Notes under the pieces: model-generated | Databases searched by the model: none | What the model saw: only the letters and a program-made list of their open reading frames with translations | What the model was told of the DNA's origin: nothing | Shown here: positions 25,877 to 32,905 of the stretch, in pieces | Numbering within the stretch: position 1 is the stretch's first letter | How the letters are laid out: the number at the start of each line of letters is the position of its first letter | Program-made: the position numbers and the translations under genes | Assembly (NCBI RefSeq): GCF_000802245.2 | Contig: NZ_CP021080.1 | Location: 4,712,001 to 4,776,000, forward strand | Direction: 5' to 3' | DNA from: Streptomyces pluripotens | GTDB taxonomy: Bacteria > Actinomycetota > Actinomycetes > Streptomycetales > Streptomycetaceae | Length of the DNA stretch: 64,000 nt

Positions 25877-26593
25877 GTGAGCCGGATTTCGGTCCGGGGA
25901 TTCGCAGTGGCCTCCGCCACCGCGGTCACCGCCGTCGGAAGCGTCGTCGGAGTTGCCTCTGGCAGCGTCGCGCAGAACAACGACGCCGAGCCGACGGCAG
26001 CCGACGCCACGCTCCTCGCAGACATACCCTCAGGTCAGCAGGCGCAGGTTCAGTCCGCGACTCTGACGCAGCAGGCCGACGCACAGGCCATCGCCGCCGA
26101 CGCGAGCGCCAAGAAGGACGCCGAGGAAACGGCCCGCAAGGCCGCGGCCGAGACCGCGATCGCCAAGAAGGCCGCCGCCGAGAAGGCCGCTGCCGAGAAG
26201 GCCGCTGCCGAGAAGGCCGCCAAGGAGCGCGCCGAGGCCAAGGCCGCGGCCAGCCGCGACGCCGCCCGCGACTCCTCCAGCTTCCCCGTCCAGAGCAGCT
26301 ACACCGTCGCGCAGATCCAGGCGATGGCGCGCCAGATGGTGCCCGCCAGCCAGTTCCAGTGCTTCAGCAACATCGTGAACCACGAGTCGAGCTGGAACAT
26401 GCACGCGGTCAACGCCTCCTCCGGCGCCTACGGCCTCTTCCAAGCCCTGCCCGCCTCCAAGATGTCCACCGCCGGCGCCGACTGGCGGACCAACCCGGCC
26501 ACCCAGATCAAGTGGGGCCTGGGCTACATGAACGGCCGCTATGGCAGCCCCTGCCAGGCCTGGACCTTCTGGCAGGCCAACCACTACTACTAG
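25877..26593 (+). CDS. Secreted lytic transglycosylase-like protein (SLT domain) with helical linker
   Basis: 238 residues from GTG 25877 (GGAAGGA upstream; an ATG at 25859 is an alternative). Signal peptide (FAVASATAVTAVGSVVGVASGSVA), then an Ala/Lys/Glu helical linker (about 65-135, repeating AAAEKAA units) and a C-terminal SLT domain (about 145-238) with catalytic Glu in IVNHESSWNMHAVNASSGAYGLFQALP and the closing LGYMNGRYGSPCQAWTFWQANHYY. It would cleave peptidoglycan glycan strands during growth or resuscitation. Two cysteines may form a disulphide. Confidence 0.9.
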   Translation: MSRISVRGFAVASATAVTAVGSVVGVASGSVAQNNDAEPTAADATLLADIPSGQQAQVQSATLTQQADAQAIAADASAKKDAEETARKAAAETAIAKKAAAEKAAAEKAAAEKAAKERAEAKAAASRDAARDSSSFPVQSSYTVAQIQAMARQMVPASQFQCFSNIVNHESSWNMHAVNASSGAYGLFQALPASKMSTAGADWRTNPATQIKWGLGYMNGRYGSPCQAWTFWQANHYY

Positions 26594-26621
26594 GCCGCCG
26601 GTCTCCCGCTCAACCTTGCGT

Positions 26622-26654
26622 AGCCCCTCCCCGTCCTAGGGGGAGGGGCTTTTG
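26622..26654 (+). terminator. Intrinsic terminator after the transglycosylase gene
   Basis: AGCCCCTCCCC / GGGGAGGGGCT stem (11 bp) followed by TTTG, 28 bp after the stop codon. Confidence 0.85.
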
Positions 26655-26731
26655 CCCTGTACGGTCTATCCGGACAACTCCAGGGGGGAGTGGTGGCGAG
26701 CACCCGGGGACGCGGGGGAAGAGGACGGATC

Positions 26732-28084
26732 ATGTCGCGAGTGCCAGGGTGGCTTGGTCGGCTCGGGGCCGGTCTCACCGAGGTGAGCGAGCGCCTGGAC
26801 GAGCGCCGCGCCGAGGTGGAGAAGGAGCACGCCCTGACCGAACCGCCCGACGTGCCTCCCCCCAGCGATCCCACCCCGCGTGCCGTCCCGCTCGCCGCCC
26901 CGGCGCCCGGTCCCCGCCCCGACCCCTCCGAGGCCGTGCCCTGGGGCGTACGGGTCGCGGCCGAGGCCGGCTGGCGCCTGCTCGTGCTGGCCGGCACCGT
27001 GTGGGTGCTGATGCGGGTCATCAGCGCGGTCCAACTGGTGGTCTTCGCGTTCGTCATCGCGCTGCTGATCACCGCGCTGCTGCAGCCGACGGTCGCCCGG
27101 CTGCAGCGCCGCGGGGTACCGCGCGGCCCTGCCACCGCGCTGACCGCCATCCTCGGCTTTGTCGTCATGGGCCTAATGGGGTGGTTCGTGACCTGGCAGG
27201 TCATGGAGAACATCGACACGCTCTCCAGCCAGATCCAGAGCGGCATCGACGATCTGCGCAACTGGTTGCTGAGGAGCCCCTTCCACGTCACCGACAAGCA
27301 GATCAACCAGATCGCCAAGAACCTCCGTGAGGCGATCGGCGCCAATGCCGACCAGATAACGTCCGCGGGTCTGGAGGGCGTCCAGGTCATCGTCGAGGCC
27401 CTCACCGGCATTCTGCTGGTGTTCTTCTCCACGCTCTTCCTGCTCTACGACGGCGAGCGCATCTGGCGGTGGTTCCTGAAACTGGTGCCCTCCGCCGCCC
27501 GCCCCGGGGTGGCCGGTGCCGGCCCGCGTGCCTGGCGCACCCTGACCGCCTACGTCCGCGGCACGGTCCTGGTCGCCCTGATCGACGCGACCTTCATCGG
27601 TATCGGCATCTACTTCCTGAACGTGCCGATGGCCGTTCCGCTGGCCGTCTTCATCTTCCTGTTCTCTTTCATCCCCCTCGTCGGAGCCGTCGCCTCCGGT
27701 GCGCTCGCGGTGATCGTGGCGCTGGTCACCCAGGGCGTCTTCACAGCGGTCATGACCCTGGCGGTCGTCCTCGCGGTCCAGCAGATCGAGGGCCACATCC
27801 TGCAGCCCTTCATCCTCGGCCGCGCGGTCCGCGTCCACCCGTTGGCGGTCGTCCTGACGGTGGCGACCGGGGGCATGGTGGCCGGCATCGGCGGCGCGGT
27901 CGTGGCTGTGCCTCTGGTCGCGGTGACGAACACGGTGGTCGGCTATCTGCGCACGTACTCCCAGGAGGCGGCCCCGGACCCGACTCCGTCCACGGCGGTA
28001 TCCGGCACCACGGACACGACCTCCGCGGAGCCGGTGGGGCCAGCGGGACCACCGGAGGGCGCGGAACCGGAGGTCCAGGTCTGA
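26732..28084 (+). CDS. AI-2E family permease (YdiK/PerM-like)
   Basis: 450 residues, ATG preceded by GAAGAGGA. Residues 1-75 are a charged, Pro-rich cytoplasmic tail; from about 80 on there are eight or so membrane segments in the AI-2E exporter pattern (LVLAGTVWVLMRVISAVQLVVFAFVIALLITALLQP...GILLVFFSTLFLLYDG...VPLAVFIFLFSFIPLVGAVASGALAVIVAL...HILQPFILGRAVRVHPL). Despite the name, most members have no proven link to autoinducer export; several work as Na+/H+ antiporters or lipid/peptide exporters. Single-gene unit. Confidence 0.9.
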   Translation: MSRVPGWLGRLGAGLTEVSERLDERRAEVEKEHALTEPPDVPPPSDPTPRAVPLAAPAPGPRPDPSEAVPWGVRVAAEAGWRLLVLAGTVWVLMRVISAVQLVVFAFVIALLITALLQPTVARLQRRGVPRGPATALTAILGFVVMGLMGWFVTWQVMENIDTLSSQIQSGIDDLRNWLLRSPFHVTDKQINQIAKNLREAIGANADQITSAGLEGVQVIVEALTGILLVFFSTLFLLYDGERIWRWFLKLVPSAARPGVAGAGPRAWRTLTAYVRGTVLVALIDATFIGIGIYFLNVPMAVPLAVFIFLFSFIPLVGAVASGALAVIVALVTQGVFTAVMTLAVVLAVQQIEGHILQPFILGRAVRVHPLAVVLTVATGGMVAGIGGAVVAVPLVAVTNTVVGYLRTYSQEAAPDPTPSTAVSGTTDTTSAEPVGPAGPPEGAEPEVQV

Positions 28085-28226
28085 TTCAGGACCTACCCAC
28101 GGGTTGCCGCTTTGCCGGAACTGCCACACCGCGCACCACAGGCTTTCCGCGGCGCCCCGTGCCTGGCCAAGCGGTTCCCCGCACCTCGGGGCGCTGTGGG
28201 ACCGCGGTGGACGTCGCCCGGCCCCC

Positions 28227-28619
28227 TCAGCTGGCCGGCCCCTCGACGTTGAACGTCGAGGGCCCCTTGCCGACGCGGAGTACCAGGGCTTCGGCGGGCT
28301 CCGCCGAAGGGTTGCCCTCCCGGTGCACCGTGTCACGAGGTACCCGGATGAAGTCTCCGGGACGACCGGTCACGCTGTCGGCGCCCCCCGCGCCGAAGTC
28401 GATCTTTACGCGACCGGACAGGACGTACACCACCGTGTCGTAGTCGCCGTGGTGGTGCCAGCCCGAGACCATGCCTGGAGCGGTGCGGATCAGCCCCGAC
28501 CACATGTCCTGCGTGGCGAAGGCCTCCTGCCGTTCCATTCCCGGTGTCGGAGGACCCGGCCTGCGTTCGCTGGGACCGACCACCGTGACCCGACCCGGTT
28601 GACCCGACTGAGTGCCCAT
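28227..28619 (-). CDS. Small cupin-domain protein
   Basis: 130 residues forming a single cupin barrel: motif 1 SGWHHHGDYDTVVYVLSGRVKIDFG (three His and a downstream Glu-less pattern) and motif 2 PGDFIRVPRDTVHREGN with the fourth His ligand. It should bind Fe, Mn or Zn; the catalytic role, if any, is unknown. An inverted repeat in the last codons (28238-28261) probably also works as its terminator stem. Transcribed toward the AI-2E gene. Confidence 0.85.
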   Translation of the reverse strand: MGTQSGQPGRVTVVGPSERRPGPPTPGMERQEAFATQDMWSGLIRTAPGMVSGWHHHGDYDTVVYVLSGRVKIDFGAGGADSVTGRPGDFIRVPRDTVHREGNPSAEPAEALVLRVGKGPSTFNVEGPAS

Positions 28620-28672
28620 GGCGACCTCCCTCGATCAGGTTCCCATCTCCCAGCCTAGAACCGGAGAAGGCG

Positions 28673-28712
28673 ACGGCCCCTGCCCACCGGTGGGCGGACA
28701 GGGGCCGTTTTG
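28673..28712. terminator. Hairpin between cupin and ahpD genes
   Basis: ACGGCCCCTG / CAGGGGCCGT (10-bp stem) with TTTT on the plus side. On the minus strand it ends the ahpC-ahpD transcript, just upstream of the cupin gene. Confidence 0.75.
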
Positions 28713-28724
28713 CGCAGGGGCGGT

Positions 28725-29267
28725 TCACTCAGCCGGATCGGCCAGCACCGCTTCCGCGTCGAGGGTGACGCCGACTGCCTGAACCACGGACGCGATCTTG
28801 AACGCTTCCTGGACGACCTCACGGTCGACGCCGGCCTTGCGCAGTACCTGCTCGTGCGAGTCCAGGCACATGCCACAGCCGTTGATCGCGGACACCGCGA
28901 AGGACCACAGCTCGAAGTCGACCTTCTCCACGCCGGGGTTGCCGATGACGTTCATCCGCAGGCCCGCGCGCAGGGTGCCGTACTCGTGGTCGGACAGCAG
29001 GTGCCGGGTGCGGTAGAAGACGTTGTTCATCGCCATGACCGCGGCGGCGGCCTTCGCAGCCGTGTACGCCTCCGGCTTGAGGTTCGCCTTCGCCTCGGGC
29101 TCCAGTTCGCGTAGCACGATCGGGGAACGGGAGGCGATGGCGGTCGCCAGCACCGTGCCCCACAACTGCTGCTCCGGCAGCTCCGAGTTGCCGATGACCG
29201 AGCCCAGGTTGAGCTTCAGGTCCTTGGCGTAGTCCGGTATGCGGGACTTCAGGGAGTCGAGCGACAC
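28725..29267 (-). CDS. ahpD: Alkyl hydroperoxide reductase AhpD
   Basis: 180 residues with the AhpD signature [14 protein letters not shown]: Cys131 and Cys134 form the CxxC redox pair and His138 the proton relay. AhpD reduces AhpC in actinobacteria in place of AhpF, taking electrons from a lipoamide-type donor. Only 3 bp separate it from ahpC, so they are co-transcribed. Regulated by the divergent oxyR. Confidence 0.96.
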   Translation of the reverse strand: MSLDSLKSRIPDYAKDLKLNLGSVIGNSELPEQQLWGTVLATAIASRSPIVLRELEPEAKANLKPEAYTAAKAAAAVMAMNNVFYRTRHLLSDHEYGTLRAGLRMNVIGNPGVEKVDFELWSFAVSAINGCGMCLDSHEQVLRKAGVDREVVQEAFKIASVVQAVGVTLDAEAVLADPAE

Positions 29268-29270
29268 GGG

Positions 29271-29825
29271 TCACTCACCAGCCAGCAGCGCGACCGGGTC
29301 GAGGGTCTGCTCGCCCTTGCTCCAGTTGCACGGGCACAGCTCGTCGGTCTGCAGGGCGTCCAGCACGCGCAGGACCTCCTTGGGGTTACGGCCGACGGAG
29401 CCCGCGGTGACCATCGTGAACTGGATCTCGCGGTTCGGGTCGACGATGAAGACGGCACGCTGCGCGAAGCCGTCCGCGCCCTCGATGCCGAGGTCGCGCA
29501 TCAGCTCGTGCTTGGAGTCCGCCATCATCGGGAACGGCAGGTCGGTCAGGTCCGGGTGGTCCTTGCGCCAGGCGTGGTGGACGAACTCGGAGTCGCCGGA
29601 GAAACCGAGGATCTGGGCGTCGCGGTCGGCGAACTCGTCGTTCAGCTTCCCGAACGCGGCGATCTCGGTCGGGCAGACGAAGGTGAAGTCCTTCGGCCAG
29701 GCGAAGACGACCAGCCACTTGCCCTCGTAGGACTTGTGGTGGATCTGCTCGAACTCCTTGCCCTTCTCCAGCGAGACGCAGGAGGTCAGTTCGAACTCGG
29801 GGAACTTGTCACCGACAGTGAGCAC
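29271..29825 (-). CDS. ahpC: Alkyl hydroperoxide reductase AhpC (2-Cys peroxiredoxin)
   Basis: 184 residues. Peroxidatic Cys51 in FTFVCPTEI and C-terminal resolving Cys (164/166, ELCPCNWSKG) are present. It reduces H2O2 and organic peroxides and is recycled by AhpD. GTG start with AAGGAG 6 nt upstream; the longer open frame to 30062 crosses the oxyR promoter. First gene of the ahpC-ahpD operon, divergent from oxyR. Confidence 0.97.
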   Translation of the reverse strand: MLTVGDKFPEFELTSCVSLEKGKEFEQIHHKSYEGKWLVVFAWPKDFTFVCPTEIAAFGKLNDEFADRDAQILGFSGDSEFVHHAWRKDHPDLTDLPFPMMADSKHELMRDLGIEGADGFAQRAVFIVDPNREIQFTMVTAGSVGRNPKEVLRVLDALQTDELCPCNWSKGEQTLDPVALLAGE

Positions 29826-29958
29826 ACGCTCTCCTTGCAGCGAAGAAACTCCCCTTTTGAGGGAGTTTCCCATGGGTTGGACGTCGTTGATGTTGGCACA
29901 GGAGGCATTGATTAGGGAAATAGCTACAATCTGAGGCGTTGATCGGAGGCGGTTATCA
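29826..29958. promoter_or_regulatory. oxyR-ahpC divergent promoter and likely OxyR binding region
   Basis: 133 bp between the two start codons with an AT-rich core GATTAGGGAAATAGCTACAA (29910-29929), whose ATAGCTA centre and LysR-type T-N11-A spacing suit OxyR. TACAAT (29925-29930) is a possible -10 for oxyR. A second short dyad, AAACTCCCC-TTTT-GAGGGAGTTT (29847-29868), lies in the ahpC leader. Confidence 0.65.
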
Positions 29959-30912
29959 GTGGTCATCAGTAACGGAAAGCGGAGGCAGCCGAGCCTCGCG
30001 CAGCTGCGTGCCTTCGCGGCCGTCGCCGAGCATCTGCACTTCCGGGACGCGGCGGCGGCCATCGGAATGAGTCAGCCCGCCCTGTCAGGCGCGGTATCGG
30101 CGCTGGAAGAGACCCTCGGCGTGACCCTCGTGGAGCGTACGACCCGCAAGGTGCTGCTCTCCCCTGCGGGGGAGCGGCTCGCCGCACGGGCGAAGGTGGT
30201 GCTGGAGGCCGTCGGAGCGTTGCTGGAGGAAGCCGAGGCGGTCCGGGCGCCCTTCACCGGGGCGCTGCGGCTCGGCGTGATCCCGACCGTAGCGCCGTAC
30301 CTGCTGCCCACCGTGCTGCGGCTGGTGCACGAGCGGTACCCGCACCTTGATCTGCAGGTGCACGAGGAGCAGACCGCGAACCTGCTCGACGGGCTCCAAT
30401 CCGGCCGCCTCGATCTGCTGCTGCTCGCCGTTCCCCTCGGTCTCCCCGGCGTGGTCGAACTCCCGCTCTTCGACGAGGACTTCGTGCTCGTCACCCCGCT
30501 CGATCACTGGCTCGGTGGGCGTGAGGGCATCCCTCGTGAAGCACTCAGGGAACTCAACCTGCTGCTCCTGGACGAGGGGCACTGCCTGCGCGACCAGGCC
30601 CTGGACATCTGCCGGGAGGCCGGACGGGGCGACGCCCCGGTGACCACGACGGCGGCCGGGCTCTCCACCCTGATCCAACTCGTTGCCGGCGGACTCGGCT
30701 GCACGCTCCTCCCGCGCACTGCGCTGAAGCTGGAGACGACCCGGAGCAGTCAGCTGCTGACCGGATGCTTCGCCGAACCCGCGCCGAGCCGGCGCATCGC
30801 CCTCGCCATGCGCTCCGGGGCGGCCCGCAGCGCCGAGTACCGGGAGCTGGCGACGGCTCTGCGGGAGGCGTTCCGACCGCTGCCGGTCCGGGTGCTCGAC
30901 GCGGGCAGCTAA
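29959..30912 (+). CDS. oxyR: Hydrogen-peroxide-sensing LysR regulator OxyR
   Basis: 317 residues: LysR HTH (about 8-67, RAFAAVAEHLHFRDAAAAIGMSQPALSGAVSALE) and a periplasmic-binding-like sensor domain. The redox cysteine in LDEGHCLRDQALDICREAG, with the second cysteine nine residues on, matches the OxyR pair. GTG start with GGAGGCGG upstream. It sits divergent to ahpC-ahpD, the standard Streptomyces arrangement, and should activate that operon under peroxide stress. Confidence 0.95.
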   Translation: MVISNGKRRQPSLAQLRAFAAVAEHLHFRDAAAAIGMSQPALSGAVSALEETLGVTLVERTTRKVLLSPAGERLAARAKVVLEAVGALLEEAEAVRAPFTGALRLGVIPTVAPYLLPTVLRLVHERYPHLDLQVHEEQTANLLDGLQSGRLDLLLLAVPLGLPGVVELPLFDEDFVLVTPLDHWLGGREGIPREALRELNLLLLDEGHCLRDQALDICREAGRGDAPVTTTAAGLSTLIQLVAGGLGCTLLPRTALKLETTRSSQLLTGCFAEPAPSRRIALAMRSGAARSAEYRELATALREAFRPLPVRVLDAGS

Positions 30913-31086
30913 GTGCGCCAATCGATCAAAAGAGTGCTGAACAAAGCGCTTTGAAAGACCCGATACTCCAACTTCCATCAGTCGGGGACAGGTCGGAAAT
31001 CCCCGGCGGAAATACCCCGTTGAGCTGATAAACATTCCCCCTCAGGGCGATGCATCAGGCGTCTGTGCGAAAAATCAAGGGGAGTG

Positions 31087-32022
31087 ATGGACCAGGGTCG
31101 GCTCGCCCACGCGCTGACCGCGTGCGGGCACGAGGGATTCACCGGGGAGTTGCGGGTGCCGGGCAGCCCCGGCGGCGCCTTCCACCTACGCAACGGACTT
31201 GTCGTCGCGGTCGAGAGCCCCGGCTCTCCCGGCCCCGAGGCACTGCTGCTGCGGTCGGACCGCATCGACGGCGATCATTGGGCGGCGCTGGTACGCGAGT
31301 CCGGTGGAGAACGCTGGCCGGTCGCCGCATTGATCGCGCACGGCTATGCGGGGGCCGCCCAACTCCGGGTGGTGTGCCTGATGGCATTGCAGGATGCGGC
31401 CTTCGCCATCCTCGCCGGCCAGGTGGACGGCTGTGAACGCGTGCCGGGCACCGAACCGAAAGCCCCGGTCGCCCAGGGGGAGGTGCCCGCCCGGCTGCTC
31501 CAGTCCGTCTTCCGCCGGATCGCCGCCGTGGCCGGGCTGCCCTGCCCCGTGTCCCCCGACGGGGAACGACCGTGGCCCACCGTCCCGTCGGAATGCGGTC
31601 GCACCCCCTTGCAGCGTGAGCTGCTCGCGCATGCTGACGGCCGACGCACCGCCCGTGACCTCGCCTTCCGCACGGGTCGCGGGGTCTACACGGTCACGGT
31701 CGAGGTGGCCCGCATGCTCAGCGAGGGACTGCTGGACTGCCCCGAGCCCCTCGTCGGCGCCCCGGTCCGGGTGCGACCTCAGGCACAGGCCGTCCTCCGC
31801 CGCGAACCGCCCTTGCCCGAGCCTCCGTCGGCCTGCACCGTGCTGCCGCGCCGGGAGCCCGGCGCCAGTGGCATCACCGAAGCCCTCGCCCCACGGAAGA
31901 GCGCGGCGAGCTGGAAAGGGTTCCTGCGCTGCGGCACGGAACCGCCCAACGACGCGAGAGAACGGCGCGTTGACCGCCGCAGCGGTCGAATCCGATCAGG
32001 AACGATGGAGCTGAATACATGA
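31087..32022 (+). CDS. PATAN/DUF4388-like protein with winged-helix segment
   Basis: 311 residues. The N-terminal 65 residues (LAHALTACGHEGFTGELRVPG...GAFHLRNGLVVAVESPGSPG) resemble the PATAN/DUF4388 domain found in signalling proteins with roadblock or receiver domains. Around 180-225 a winged-helix-like part follows (LLAHADGRRTARDLAFRTGRGVYTVTVEVARMLSEGLL). The rest is Pro/Arg-rich. Start ATG or the GTG one codon earlier, with AAGGGGAG. Its stop overlaps the first roadblock gene, so it is translated with it. Likely an adaptor or regulator in a small-GTPase-like pathway; this is inference. Confidence 0.7.
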   Translation: MDQGRLAHALTACGHEGFTGELRVPGSPGGAFHLRNGLVVAVESPGSPGPEALLLRSDRIDGDHWAALVRESGGERWPVAALIAHGYAGAAQLRVVCLMALQDAAFAILAGQVDGCERVPGTEPKAPVAQGEVPARLLQSVFRRIAAVAGLPCPVSPDGERPWPTVPSECGRTPLQRELLAHADGRRTARDLAFRTGRGVYTVTVEVARMLSEGLLDCPEPLVGAPVRVRPQAQAVLRREPPLPEPPSACTVLPRREPGASGITEALAPRKSAASWKGFLRCGTEPPNDARERRVDRRSGRIRSGTMELNT

Positions 32023-32405
32023 ATCAAGAAGCCCTGGCGCGGGAAATGCGCGGGCTGCGCGAGCAGGTGACCGGAATCACCGACACCGCCGTCGCGGCTG
32101 CCGACGGACTGCTCATCGCGGCCGACACCGGGGATTCGATCGACCCGGAGGGCCTCGCGGCCCTGGCGGCCGCCGGGCTGGGCCTTGCCCGCCGCACTGC
32201 CGATGCCACCGCACGCGGTGTGCTGCGCCAGACAGTGACCTACGGCAGTCACGGTTGTATCGCCTTCTACGCCATCGGCGAGACCGCACTGATGGTCGTG
32301 CTCGGCGACGAGGGCGTGGACGTCGACCGTCTGCACCGGGTGACCCATTCGACCGTCGACCGGATCGGTTCGATCCTCACCGACAAGACCCCCGAGGGAG
32401 TGTGA
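32019..32405 (+). CDS. Roadblock/LC7 domain protein 1
   Basis: 128 residues, a single roadblock/LC7 fold: REQVTGITDTAVAAADGLLIAADTGDSIDPEGLAALAAAGLGLARRTADATARG...CIAFYAIGETALMVVLGDEGVD. Such proteins in Streptomyces (CvnB-like) partner small GTPases. Here there is no histidine kinase, DUF742 or GTPase gene beside it, unlike a full conservon. ATG overlaps the upstream stop (ATGA). Confidence 0.88.
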   Translation: MNQEALAREMRGLREQVTGITDTAVAAADGLLIAADTGDSIDPEGLAALAAAGLGLARRTADATARGVLRQTVTYGSHGCIAFYAIGETALMVVLGDEGVDVDRLHRVTHSTVDRIGSILTDKTPEGV

Positions 32406-32409
32406 ACCA

Positions 32410-32838
32410 ATGGCGACGAAGCGCTTGACGCCGGGCTTCTCCGACCAGGTCATGAGCCTGGTCAAGAGCCTTCGATCGGACGCGCCGGACTGTGTGGCAG
32501 CGGGTGTGGTGGACATGTCCACCGGAATGCTGCTGTCGTACGAGACCGTCGACAACCATCCGCCCGAGGTGCTGGACCTGTTGGCCGGCGCGACCCTCGA
32601 CCTCTTCCAGGGGCGCACGGTCGTCATGATCGAGGACATCTTCAAGGAGCGGCGCGGCATCACCGATGACACTCATTTCTTCCAGGAAATCCTGGTCAAC
32701 AGTGACAACCTCACCCACCTGTTCATCCGCATGAACGAGCAGCAGGACGTCGTCGCCGTGGTCGTGTGCCGCAAGTCGGTGAACGTCGGCATGTTGTTCG
32801 CCCAGGCTCGGAGGGTGGTGCGAGAGCACAGTCTGTGA
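32410..32838 (+). CDS. Roadblock/LC7-like protein 2
   Basis: 142 residues, more divergent from the roadblock consensus: SDAPDCVAAGVVDMSTGMLLSYETVDNHPPEVLDLLAGATLDLFQG...LTHLFIRMNEQQDVVAVVVCRKSVNVGMLFAQAR, which keeps the alternating strand-helix order and the final strand-helix. Four bp after roadblock 1. The two could form a heterodimer, as roadblock proteins often do. Confidence 0.8.
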   Translation: MATKRLTPGFSDQVMSLVKSLRSDAPDCVAAGVVDMSTGMLLSYETVDNHPPEVLDLLAGATLDLFQGRTVVMIEDIFKERRGITDDTHFFQEILVNSDNLTHLFIRMNEQQDVVAVVVCRKSVNVGMLFAQARRVVREHSL

Positions 32839-32851
32839 CTCCTGGCCGAGT

Positions 32852-32877
32852 GGGCCCCTCCGGCGGCGGAGGGGCCC
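32852..32877. terminator. Hairpin between roadblock operon and FtsX gene
   Basis: GGGCCCCTCC / GGAGGGGCCC, 10-bp stem with 6-nt loop, between convergent operons. Confidence 0.75.
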
Positions 32878-32905
32878 TGGTTGCGAGGGGGCCGGTCCGC
32901 CGTTC

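Noticed and set aside
26161..26225. Short tandem DNA repeats (gccgagaaggccgct units) as a mobile or CRISPR-like element
   Set aside because: They simply encode the AAAEKAA helical linker of the transglycosylase.
32019..32838. Complete conservon (cvn) operon
   Set aside because: Kinase, DUF742 and GTPase genes are absent; only roadblock-type proteins are present.
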